From Desulfotignum sp. (GTDB lineage: Bacteria > Desulfobacterota > Desulfobacteria > Desulfobacterales > Desulfobacteraceae): a stretch of DNA of 6,788 bases. Both the position numbers and the translations under genes were made by a program. Positions 1 to 5,356 of the stretch are shown one piece after another. Below the pieces are notes generated by a model. The model saw only the letters and a list, made by a program, of their open reading frames with translations. It was not told where the DNA came from and made no database searches. The stretch spans positions 1 through 6,788 of the forward strand of contig JAABSS010000031.1 of assembly GCA_011390235.1 (NCBI GenBank), read 5' to 3'. Position 1 is the first letter of the stretch, and each line of letters opens with the position of its first letter.

Positions 1-513
1 GTTAATCCATGACTCCAGTTCCGCCTTGTGTCGCAGATAGCCCTCTTCGCTCCAAAAACCAGAGTATCGTATTGCAGCCATCCGTCGGGCTGGGACCTGA
101 CGCAGTGTGATCTCGTTATCCTCTGGTTCTGGCAGGGTTTTGATGGTGTATGTGCTCGGCATCATGAAGCTGACAACCCAACTTTCTTTGTCGCGCTGCT
201 GTGCCACGGGGGCGGTCATTTCAATCTTTTCCCCCTCGGGCTTTTGGGATACTGGTGCTGTCATCGATACTTTGTCGCGTGACCGGTTGTCACCGGAAAT
301 ATAGCCAAAAAGTTTTTTGAAAGCGATGTCCCCGGCATCTTTAATATTTCCTTGCACAACGGTTTCGGCAATGATGTGGGGTGCATAGTCACGTATCTCA
401 AAGTGGGTGTCTTTTTTTATCACTGTGTACTCAGCTTCTTCGATCGCCATGGCATTTATCGCTCCAGTTACTAAAAGCGCTGTTACAGTTGTGATTAGTA
501 AAAAATGTTTCAT
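1..513 (-). CDS. SOUL family heme-binding protein, exported, 3' end cut by window
   Basis: 171 codons are visible from the ATG at 513 and the frame is still open at base 1, so the C-terminus is missing. Residues 1-23 look like a Sec signal peptide: Lys2, a hydrophobic core, and an A-M-A cleavage site before Ile24, so the protein is probably periplasmic. The mature part shows hallmarks of the SOUL/HBP family: a YxVI...FEIRDY start (29-43), LFGYISG (68-74), and the paired motifs KVSMTAPV (81-88) and KIEMTAPV (96-103), followed by FMMPSTYT (116-123) and an IRYSGFW segment (148-154). SOUL proteins bind heme or related tetrapyrroles; the physiological role of bacterial members is mostly unknown. 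Family members run to about 200 residues, so only a short tail is lost. A weak purine-rich ribosome binding site (CAGAGA, plus-strand 522-527) lies 8 bp upstream. The gene follows cphA by 69 bp and has its own promoter candidate. No functional link to cyanophycin is evident. Confidence 0.9.
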   Translation of the reverse strand, partial: MKHFLLITTVTALLVTGAINAMAIEEAEYTVIKKDTHFEIRDYAPHIIAETVVQGNIKDAGDIAFKKLFGYISGDNRSRDKVSMTAPVSQKPEGEKIEMTAPVAQQRDKESWVVSFMMPSTYTIKTLPEPEDNEITLRQVPARRMAAIRYSGFWSEEGYLRHKAELESWIN

Positions 514-555
514 ATGCAAAATCTCTGATAGGGTAAATGCATGTCCGCCAAATTA

Positions 556-586
556 ATTATACGGGTCTGTTTGTTTAACAGGTCAA
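556..586 (-). promoter_or_regulatory. Candidate sigma70 promoter for the SOUL gene
   Basis: On the minus strand, TTGACC (586-581) and a perfect TATAAT (561-556) are separated by 19 bp. That is longer than the preferred 17, but both boxes are good. The -35 box overlaps the cphA stop codon (585-583). Transcription would start near 549, giving a leader of about 36 nt before the ATG at 513. This suggests the SOUL gene can be transcribed independently of cphBA. It is prediction from sequence only. Confidence 0.5.
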
Positions 587-3195
587 ATGTGTGTCACAAG
601 CTTTCGATATTTTTCAATAATTTGGCTCATGACAGGTTCAAGCTCATCGGGTTGAATGACCAGCAGGTCTCCTTGTTGTGCTCTTGAAAAAAGGGCATCC
701 ACAGCCTTGTGCGGTTCCGGAACAATTTCAATATGTTCTTTGCGGAAACCACCCTGAATCAATCCCTGATAGACCAGGTCCGGGGTTTCCCCGATGGGTC
801 TGTCCCGCGGGTCAAAATCAGTCAGCAGGATATAATCGTAGACCGAAGCCAGGGCCTTTCCATAGTCAATGATCTGTTCGGTGGTCCGGTTTCCGGTCCC
901 ATGGCACAGGGCGACCTTTCTGCCTGGTGAAAGTCGCGGCAGTAACCGGGACATGGCACGGGCGGATTCCGGATTATGGCCGTAATCCAACAGGACTTTG
1001 AATTTCTGGAAATCGAATAAATTCATGCGGCCGGGGTTTTGATTCGGCGTGGGATAAAATGTCATAATTCCATTCCGAATCTGATCAACGGGGATGTTCA
1101 CACCATGCAACGCACCTATTGCAGCAAGGGTGTTTGAGATGTTAAAATCGATCATTCCGTCAAAAGTAATGGGGATTTCTTCCAGCGTGCAAATGTTGAT
1201 ATCCAATTCACTGTCTCTGATAATCACATTTCGGCCGACCAGCGTGACAGCGACCCCACCGTTTTTTACATGCGCCTTAATCCTTTGATTATTTGGGTCC
1301 AAAGAAAATAAAATCACATTTCCCCGGGCACGGTCCAGAATCGTCATGGTTGTTTTGTCATCTGCATTTAAAACAGAAAATCCGGTCTTCTTGACAACCT
1401 CCACCACGGTGGATTTTATCATGCACAGATCTTCCTGGGTCTCTATCCAGTCACTGCCCAGGTGATCCTTTCCAATGTTCAGCACAACTCCCACATCAAC
1501 CTCGCTGACGCCAAGGCCTCGCCTGACGATTCCCCCGCGGGCAACTTCCAGGACAATGTGGTCCACCGATGGTTCCCTGAGAACAATACCGGCACCCTCC
1601 GGGCCGCTGTAATCTCCGGATAAAATCGGTTTTCCATCAATTACAACACCGGTAGTACAGGTCAGACCGACTGTTTTTCCTGAATATTTGAGTGTATGGG
1701 CAATAAGTTTGCAGGTTGTTGTTTTGCCGTTTGTTCCGGTTACGGCTAAAACGGGAATGTTTGCATACCCCATGGGAAAGAGCATGTCCACAACCGGCTT
1801 TGCAACATTCCGGGGCCGCCCTTGTGTGGGCTCAAGATGCATGCGGAATCCAGGTGCGGCATTCACTTCGACCACCTTAAGGCCGGAGGACTCAAGGGGC
1901 AATGAGATGTCTTTTGCCAGCACATCAACCCCCACACAGTCCAGTCCGATAATCCGGGCGGCCCGTTCAGCCATGAAGCGGATATCCGGGCTGACCTCAT
2001 CGGTAACATCTGTGGCAGTCCCCCCCTGGCTGAGATTGGCCGTGGCTTTAAGATAGACCACCGCATGGTTTTCAGGGACAGAATCTATGGAAAGGCCTTT
2101 TAAAGCCAGAAGCCTTTGGGTCATGTCATCGACTTCGATCTGTGTGAGCACCTTTTCATGCCCAAACCCGCGATGGGGATCGGAATTGACGGCCTGGATC
2201 AGATCATGGATGGAAGATGTTCCATCACCAATGACATGGGCCGGTTCTCTTTTTGCCGCAGCGATAAAATTGCCGTTAATGACCAGAAGACGAAAATCAC
2301 CGCCCTTGACGTATTCTTCGACAATAACATCGGGGTGGTAGGCATGGGCTGCATGAAACGCCATCTTCAACTGCCCGGGATCGGTCACATTAATGGTGGA
2401 CCCGTTTCCATGATTTCCCACATCCGGCTTGACGACAACGGCTGTGCCAAGTTGTTTAAAAACGGTGAGTGCCTCTTCTTCGGAAGATGTCACCCGGCCC
2501 TCAGGTACGGGAATTCCTGCTTTTTTTAAATAGGTTTTCACCCGGGTTTTTTCGTCGGCCGTTTCCACGGCAATGGCTGAGGTCTGACAGGTGATCGAGG
2601 CCTGAATCTGTTTTTGGTGTGCGCCATGACCCAATTGGATATGGCTGTCCTGGTTCAGCCGGATAAAGGGAATCCCTCTGGACTGCGCCTCTTTGACAAT
2701 ACTCCAGGTCGTGGGGCCCAGCATATGGGCTTCCCGCAGAACCTTGAGATCGGAAACCGCCTGGTCGACATCAAAATATTTTTCCCGGGCAACGGATTCA
2801 AACAAAGATACGGCAATTTCGGCCGCCTTTAACCCGGCAGATTCCACCAGGTATCTAAAGACCACAAGATAAATGCCCCTTTGAGATGTATCCAGGGTTT
2901 TGCCGAATCCGACGCTCATCCCGGCCAGACATTGAAGTTCAATGGCAATATGCTCAATAATATGACCGGCCCAGGTGCCTCTCTCAAGGCGCTGGATAAA
3001 GCCGCCGGGTTTTCCAATCGAGCAGCCGTGTTCCTGAAGCGTTGGCATAAGTGTCAACAAGCGGTTTGAAAACCCGTCCATCTTATCCGATGGCAGATCC
3101 TCATAGTCGTCAATATCCAGAACCATAAATATGGCGGTATGCCGGGTGTGCCGGTTTGGACCGCGTAATGCTCTTAGTTCTTTAATCTCAATCAT
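583..3195 (-). CDS. cphA: Cyanophycin synthetase
   Basis: The 870-residue product makes multi-L-arginyl-poly-L-aspartate (cyanophycin) from Asp, Arg and ATP, acting as a cytoplasmic nitrogen-storage enzyme. The length is typical of CphA1. Three regions follow in order. The N domain (about 1-160) carries HIIEH (His78, Glu81, His82), the metallopeptidase-like motif reported to trim polymer into primers. An ATP-grasp domain (about 161-475) carries VVVKPDVGNHGNG (253-265), the FRLLVINGNFIAAAKREPA segment (301-319) and VVEVNAAPGF (441-450). A Mur-ligase-like domain (about 480-870) carries the P-loop GTNGKTT (487-493), NIGKDHLG (573-580) and LLDYGHNPES (735-744). The intact P-loop separates it from CphA2-type enzymes, which lack it. 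The start ATG overlaps the cphB stop as ATGA, and AGGAG (plus-strand 3201-3205) sits 5 bp upstream. The stop is TGA. One oddity is Asn264 in the glycine-rich ATP-grasp loop, where I recall Arg in cyanobacterial enzymes. Confidence 0.96.
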   Translation of the reverse strand: MIEIKELRALRGPNRHTRHTAIFMVLDIDDYEDLPSDKMDGFSNRLLTLMPTLQEHGCSIGKPGGFIQRLERGTWAGHIIEHIAIELQCLAGMSVGFGKTLDTSQRGIYLVVFRYLVESAGLKAAEIAVSLFESVAREKYFDVDQAVSDLKVLREAHMLGPTTWSIVKEAQSRGIPFIRLNQDSHIQLGHGAHQKQIQASITCQTSAIAVETADEKTRVKTYLKKAGIPVPEGRVTSSEEEALTVFKQLGTAVVVKPDVGNHGNGSTINVTDPGQLKMAFHAAHAYHPDVIVEEYVKGGDFRLLVINGNFIAAAKREPAHVIGDGTSSIHDLIQAVNSDPHRGFGHEKVLTQIEVDDMTQRLLALKGLSIDSVPENHAVVYLKATANLSQGGTATDVTDEVSPDIRFMAERAARIIGLDCVGVDVLAKDISLPLESSGLKVVEVNAAPGFRMHLEPTQGRPRNVAKPVVDMLFPMGYANIPVLAVTGTNGKTTTCKLIAHTLKYSGKTVGLTCTTGVVIDGKPILSGDYSGPEGAGIVLREPSVDHIVLEVARGGIVRRGLGVSEVDVGVVLNIGKDHLGSDWIETQEDLCMIKSTVVEVVKKTGFSVLNADDKTTMTILDRARGNVILFSLDPNNQRIKAHVKNGGVAVTLVGRNVIIRDSELDINICTLEEIPITFDGMIDFNISNTLAAIGALHGVNIPVDQIRNGIMTFYPTPNQNPGRMNLFDFQKFKVLLDYGHNPESARAMSRLLPRLSPGRKVALCHGTGNRTTEQIIDYGKALASVYDYILLTDFDPRDRPIGETPDLVYQGLIQGGFRKEHIEIVPEPHKAVDALFSRAQQGDLLVIQPDELEPVMSQIIEKYRKLVTHI

Positions 3196-4031
3196 AGAGA
3201 CTCCTGTATGGGTAATGACGATGGCTTGAGAAACCGTCTTTTTTTAAAATGGTACCCATATCCATCCACCAGCGAATGAATTCGAACATTTTCCACGGCA
3301 ATGGGTTCCCCCGGGAGGATGTCCATGATATTGGACACCCCGATACCGCATCCATCAACAATGATAACCTGCCCGGAACCCACAACCTCGGCAACCCCGT
3401 CTCCCCTGAGGATCACGCCTGAATCTTCCCCAATACCGACGCCGATGCAGGTTGGATTTGAAGTGACGATCTGAATCAACCGTCCAATCCGTCCCCGGGC
3501 CATAAAATGCGTGTCAAAAATAATTTTATCCACAAACCCGAACCCGGATGTTGAAAGAACACTGCCTTTGAACAGTCCTTCTTCACTTTTACCTTCATAA
3601 ATCATGGTGTCGGAAAACACGGCTGCCCCGGCACTGGTCCCTGCGATAAGCCCGCCATTTTCAAGATGTGCCTGAATGGCGTCAAATATCCTTGTTCCCC
3701 CCATGATCGTTGTCAGCCGCAACTGGTCTCCTCCCGTAAAAAAGATCAAGTCAAGGTCTGCGATGGTTTTGGCTGTTTTTCTGTCATTGGCCTGACCTCT
3801 TTCTTTGATGTTGAATATGTCTATCCTGGATGCACCAAGCGTCGTAAATACGCTGTGATAGTCTTTGCCGCGCTGTTCAGGATCTTCGCTTGCTGTGGTG
3901 ACGACACCGACCTTGAATTTGGTTTTCCCGATTTCCTGGACCACGCGTTTGAGGACGATCAGTTCATTTGCCTTGTCTTCGTTACCGCCAATGGCTATCA
4001 GGCGACCTGAGAATATTGGGTTCAATACCAT
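3192..4031 (-). CDS. cphB: Cyanophycinase (peptidase family S51)
   Basis: The 279-residue product hydrolyses cyanophycin to beta-Asp-Arg dipeptides. There is no signal peptide, so it should act in the cytoplasm on the host's own polymer rather than as a secreted scavenger. Visible motifs are RLIAIGGNED (10-19), FFTGGDQ (97-103), the nucleophile elbow GTSAGA (131-136) with Ser133, DTHFMARGRIGRL (173-185) with the probable catalytic His175 and conserved Arg residues, and GIGEDSG (199-205) with the probable catalytic Glu202. The length matches the family (about 270-290). The ATG at 4031 has AGGGG (plus-strand 4039-4043) 7 bp upstream. The gene is first in the cphB-cphA operon and overlaps cphA by 4 bp, implying coupled translation of degrading and synthesising enzymes. 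One substitution stands out: DTHF, where I recall DQHF in the cyanobacterial enzyme. Confidence 0.95.
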   Translation of the reverse strand: MVLNPIFSGRLIAIGGNEDKANELIVLKRVVQEIGKTKFKVGVVTTASEDPEQRGKDYHSVFTTLGASRIDIFNIKERGQANDRKTAKTIADLDLIFFTGGDQLRLTTIMGGTRIFDAIQAHLENGGLIAGTSAGAAVFSDTMIYEGKSEEGLFKGSVLSTSGFGFVDKIIFDTHFMARGRIGRLIQIVTSNPTCIGVGIGEDSGVILRGDGVAEVVGSGQVIIVDGCGIGVSNIMDILPGEPIAVENVRIHSLVDGYGYHFKKRRFLKPSSLPIQESL

Positions 4032-4151
4032 TCATCATCCCCTGGACAGGCAACTGCTCCTGAGTTACCACAAAACAGACCGCATGCCAGTTTTAATAAG
4101 TTTCACATGGTGTGTATGAACTGTATGGTAGGCTTTTACTTATGCGTATGC

Positions 4152-4179
4152 AAGATATTTAAATAAACACAGGGTTCAA
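4152..4179 (-). promoter_or_regulatory. Candidate promoter for cphBA
   Basis: On the minus strand, TTGAAC (4179-4174) and TATCTT (4157-4152) are 16 bp apart, each matching four of six consensus bases. The -35 box lies inside one copy of the GGGTTCAA direct repeat, so a protein binding the repeat could control it. The leader would be about 115 nt. This is a weak prediction in an AT-rich region where chance matches are common. Confidence 0.25.
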
Positions 4180-4189
4180 ACGGGTTCAA
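4172..4189. repeat. Direct repeat GGGTTCAA x2, 10-bp period
   Basis: Two exact copies of GGGTTCAA (4172-4179 and 4182-4189) lie on the same face of the DNA helix. The second copy also provides the left arm of the inverted repeat TTCAAT...ATTGAA (4185-4204). Position between divergent genes suggests an operator, but no regulator can be named. Confidence 0.4.
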
Positions 4190-4207
4190 TGCATATCAAT
4201 TGAAGGG

Positions 4208-4236
4208 TTGCAAAATTCATAAAGACTGGATAAAAA
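4208..4236 (+). promoter_or_regulatory. Candidate promoter for the thioesterase gene
   Basis: TTGCAA (4208-4213) and TAAAAA (4231-4236) are separated by exactly 17 bp, each with four of six consensus bases. The start site would be near 4243, giving a leader of about 46 nt before the ATG at 4289. Prediction only. Confidence 0.35.
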
Positions 4237-4288
4237 AGCCCATGGCATTTCAATTTAGAAAGCCGGATGGTTTTGGAGAGGATAAAAT

Positions 4289-4702
4289 ATGTCTGAACCG
4301 ATAGAAATCCTTCGTGGCGTTGTCCATCCCTGGTATTGCGATGCATTTGGACATATGAATGTTCGCTGGTACAGCCATTTTTTTGATGATGCCGCATTTC
4401 ATATATGGCCGCTGTACTGGGGGAGTCACAAAAAAATGCAGGATGAATTCGGCATTCATACGGTGTCAGCTTCAGCAAAAATACAATTTCACAAAGAGCT
4501 GGTAACAGGAGATTTGATTTTAGTGGATTGTCTACTGACCCGTATTGGCCGGAAAAGCTGCACGTTTACTGAGCGAATGCTGCATATAGACACAAAGGAA
4601 ATACATGCCACCTACGAAACCGTGGAGGTTTTTTTTAACCCACAAACACGCAAATCAACAGAAATACCCGTCGAAATCAAGCGGGCTCTTGATTCGGCAT
4701 AG
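4289..4702 (+). CDS. Hotdog-fold acyl-CoA thioesterase (4HBT-like)
   Basis: The 137-residue protein has the size and motif of single-domain 4-hydroxybenzoyl-CoA-thioesterase-type hotdog enzymes, which hydrolyse acyl-CoA thioesters in the cytoplasm. The family motif near the N-terminus reads WYCDAFGHMNVRWY (15-28), with Asp18 as the likely catalytic residue, His22 and Asn24. A second typical stretch is QFHKELVTGD (66-75), followed by beta-strand-rich sequence to FFNP (115-118). No signal peptide or membrane segment is seen. The start is well supported: GGAGAGG (4275-4281) lies 7 bp upstream of the ATG. The stop is TAG. It is transcribed away from cphBA, so the neighbourhood gives no clue to its acyl substrate. 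Confidence 0.85.
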   Translation: MSEPIEILRGVVHPWYCDAFGHMNVRWYSHFFDDAAFHIWPLYWGSHKKMQDEFGIHTVSASAKIQFHKELVTGDLILVDCLLTRIGRKSCTFTERMLHIDTKEIHATYETVEVFFNPQTRKSTEIPVEIKRALDSA

Positions 4703-4784
4703 CTTTGGTCGCCTAAACAGATACCAATTCAATATTGCTGTTGAGGATTAATTATTTAAACGTTATTGACCTAAGCCCGGTTAC

Positions 4785-4813
4785 TTGATAGCGTTAATCA
4801 TCACGGCTAAAAT
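4785..4813 (+). promoter_or_regulatory. Candidate sigma70 promoter for the selenopeptide-maturase operon
   Basis: TTGATA (4785-4790) and TAAAAT (4808-4813) are 17 bp apart; each box matches five of six consensus bases, the best promoter match in the window by balance of boxes and spacing. Initiation near 4820 would leave a leader of about 112 nt, long enough to contain the hairpin at 4865-4894. Confidence 0.5.
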
Positions 4814-4864
4814 TATTGATCTATTCTTATTGCCGGTGTCCAGACGCCGTGATTCGTTTTGGTT

Positions 4865-4900
4865 TTGGTTCTTTATCCCCGGGCGGAGAACCAACTTTTC
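4865..4900 (+). terminator. Leader hairpin with U-rich tail: attenuator or terminator candidate
   Basis: TTGGTTC (4865-4871) pairs perfectly with GAACCAA (4888-4894). Inside it TCC can pair with GGA around a CCGGGC loop, leaving a bulge of about four bases. The tail is CTTTTCTT, T-rich but interrupted by C. It could end thioesterase transcripts. Because it lies between the promoter candidate and the ribosome binding site, it could also attenuate the selenopeptide operon. Confidence 0.35.
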
Positions 4901-4917
4901 TTACGCTTTCCTTGTCC

Positions 4918-4923
4918 AGGAGG
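4918..4923 (+). promoter_or_regulatory. Strong ribosome binding site of the selenopeptide gene
   Basis: A perfect AGGAGG lies 8 bp before the ATG at 4932-4934. It decides the start: without it the 35-codon frame ending at the first TGA would be dismissed as noise. Confidence 0.8.
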
Positions 4924-4931
4924 GAACAGGT

Positions 4932-5291
4932 ATGGATCAAAAAGAACTGAAAAAAGTATTGGCCGGATTTTGTGTCGCCGGTCTTCTTTCCGGTTCTTCT
5001 GCCGTATTGCCCCCTGTCTGCATTGCCGGCAGTGGTTGAGGCGATAAAAAATCGGGAACAGGTAGTTCCCAGAGCGGCTGAAGCGGAGAAAAACCGGAGG
5101 CAGTTAGCCCCCAAAGTGGCTGAAGTGGGAACTCGAATGGTGCAGGTGGCACCATAGCAGAACCCCAGAAAGAGGCCAAAAAACAAAAACCCCAAAGTGG
5201 CTGAAGTGGGAATTCAGATGGTGCAGGTGGCACCACAGGAGAATCCCAGAATGAAGTCAAAGAACAAAAACCCAAAAGCGGTTGAGGTTAG
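4932..5291 (+). CDS. Multi-selenocysteine RiPP precursor peptide (five in-frame UGA codons)
   Basis: Read with UGA as selenocysteine, the frame gives 119 residues from ATG 4932 to TAG 5289-5291. The UGAs at 5037, 5079, 5121, 5202 and 5283 give Sec at residues 36, 50, 64, 91 and 118, always as Ser-Gly-Sec-(Ser/Gly). Residues 1-35 form a leader: a charged start (MDQKELKK), then a hydrophobic Gly/Ala/Ser-rich stretch with Cys14 and Cys30. The core is Gly/Ser/Lys/Gln-rich and repetitive, with Sec spacing 14, 14, 27 and 27. Residues 65-91 and 92-118 are tandem copies. Every UGA has a SECIS-like hairpin beginning a constant distance downstream. A radical SAM maturase follows after 65 bp. cphA and cphB end in TGA, which argues against genome-wide UGA reassignment. 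From memory this fits the selenocysteine target peptides predicted by Haft and Basu (2011). The alternative, a gene degraded by five nonsense mutations, would not explain the identical codon contexts. The mature product and function are unknown. Confidence 0.88.
5054..5070 (+). promoter_or_regulatory. SECIS-like hairpin 1 (for UGA at 5037)
   Basis: GGGAAC (5054-5059) pairs perfectly with GTTCCC (5065-5070), with the five-base loop AGGTA. The loop starts 23 nt after the U of the UGA and carries GGU, as in the E. coli fdhF SECIS loop recalled as AGGUCU. Confidence 0.75.
5096..5112 (+). promoter_or_regulatory. SECIS-like hairpin 2 (for UGA at 5079), weakest of the five
   Basis: GGAGGC (5096-5101) pairs with GCCCCC (5107-5112) apart from one A-C mismatch; the loop is AGTTA. 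It starts 23 nt after the U of the UGA, exactly as in hairpin 1. The loop has GUU rather than GGU. Confidence 0.55.
5137..5155 (+). promoter_or_regulatory. SECIS-like hairpin 3 (for UGA at 5121)
   Basis: ATGGTGC (5137-5143) and GCACCAT (5149-5155) form seven perfect pairs around loop AGGTG, again starting 23 nt after the U. The upper stem and loop closely resemble the E. coli fdhF SECIS tip as I recall it, but without its bulged U. Confidence 0.8.
5219..5235 (+). promoter_or_regulatory. SECIS-like hairpin 4 (for UGA at 5202)
   Basis: TGGTGC (5219-5224) and GCACCA (5230-5235) form six perfect pairs around loop AGGTG, starting 23 nt after the U. The tip is identical to hairpin 3 although bases around it differ between the two repeat units. 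Confidence 0.78.
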
Positions 5292-5297
5292 TCCATT

Positions 5298-5314
5298 TCA
5301 TGCGGTTCGCATGA
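5298..5314 (+). promoter_or_regulatory. SECIS-like hairpin 5, beyond the stop codon (for UGA at 5283)
   Basis: TCATGC (5298-5303) and GCATGA (5309-5314) form six perfect pairs around loop GGTTC. The loop starts 21 nt after the U, two bases earlier than in the other four. It lies entirely after the TAG at 5289-5291, so coding constraint does not explain it. Confidence 0.65.
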
Positions 5315-5356
5315 TCTGTACTGCCCGATCATTGATTTAGACCGAAAATCAAAAAA

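Larger units (their letters stand above)
4032..4288. other. Divergent intergenic region between cphB and the thioesterase
   Basis: These 257 bp are AT-rich and contain no convincing gene. They hold promoter candidates in both directions, a direct repeat GGGTTCAA (4172-4179 and 4182-4189) and an inverted repeat TTCAAT/ATTGAA (4185-4190 and 4199-4204, 8-bp gap). An open frame on the minus strand over 4176-4478 is antisense to the thioesterase and has no family signature. Confidence 0.7.
4703..4931. other. Leader region upstream of the selenopeptide gene
   Basis: These 229 bp contain no credible gene. They hold a good promoter candidate (4785-4813), an 8-bp inverted repeat ATCACGGC/GCCGTGAT (4800-4807 and 4846-4853) bracketing the -10 box, a hairpin followed by pyrimidine-rich sequence (4865-4900) and the AGGAGG ribosome binding site (4918-4923). 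I see no clear terminator directly after the thioesterase gene. Confidence 0.6.
5124..5285 (+). repeat. Two tandem 81-bp coding repeats
   Basis: Unit A (5124-5204) and unit B (5205-5285) each encode 27 residues ending in Ser-Gly-Sec. By hand alignment they differ at 13 of 81 bases and 8 of 27 residues, with no gaps. The block holding the SECIS-like tip is identical in both. This looks like duplication of a Sec-plus-SECIS module inside the peptide gene. Confidence 0.9.

Noticed and set aside
28..304. Plus-strand short open frames near the left edge
   Set aside because: They lie opposite the SOUL gene, whose minus-strand frame shows clear family motifs.
567..581. CTGTT-AACAG stem after cphA as a terminator
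   Set aside because: Only five A/T-rich pairs and no T-tract in the direction of transcription; it also lies in the spacer of the SOUL promoter candidate.
4032..4100. sigma54 promoter for cphB (TGGCATGCGG...)
   Set aside because: The GC half of the -24/-12 consensus is missing at the required spacing.
4972..5157. Plus-strand 61-codon frame over the peptide region
   Set aside because: It is the +1 frame of the selenopeptide gene, long only because the repeats avoid stops there. It has no ribosome binding site comparable to AGGAGG at 4918.
4827..5275. Minus-strand open frames (5195-4827 and 5275-4937) with Phe/Trp/Pro-rich repeats
   Set aside because: They are antisense reflections of the tandem repeats in the selenopeptide gene, have no convincing start signals and match no family.
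5124..5285. CRISPR-like or mobile repeat array
   Set aside because: The two 81-bp units are coding, in frame and without unique spacers or terminal inverted repeats.
4932..5291. Pseudogene with five nonsense mutations, or genome-wide UGA reassignment to Trp or Gly
   Set aside because: All five TGAs share one codon context and each has a hairpin in register, which random decay would not give. cphA and cphB end in TGA, and the cphB TGA is part of an ATGA overlap, so UGA stops translation elsewhere in the window.
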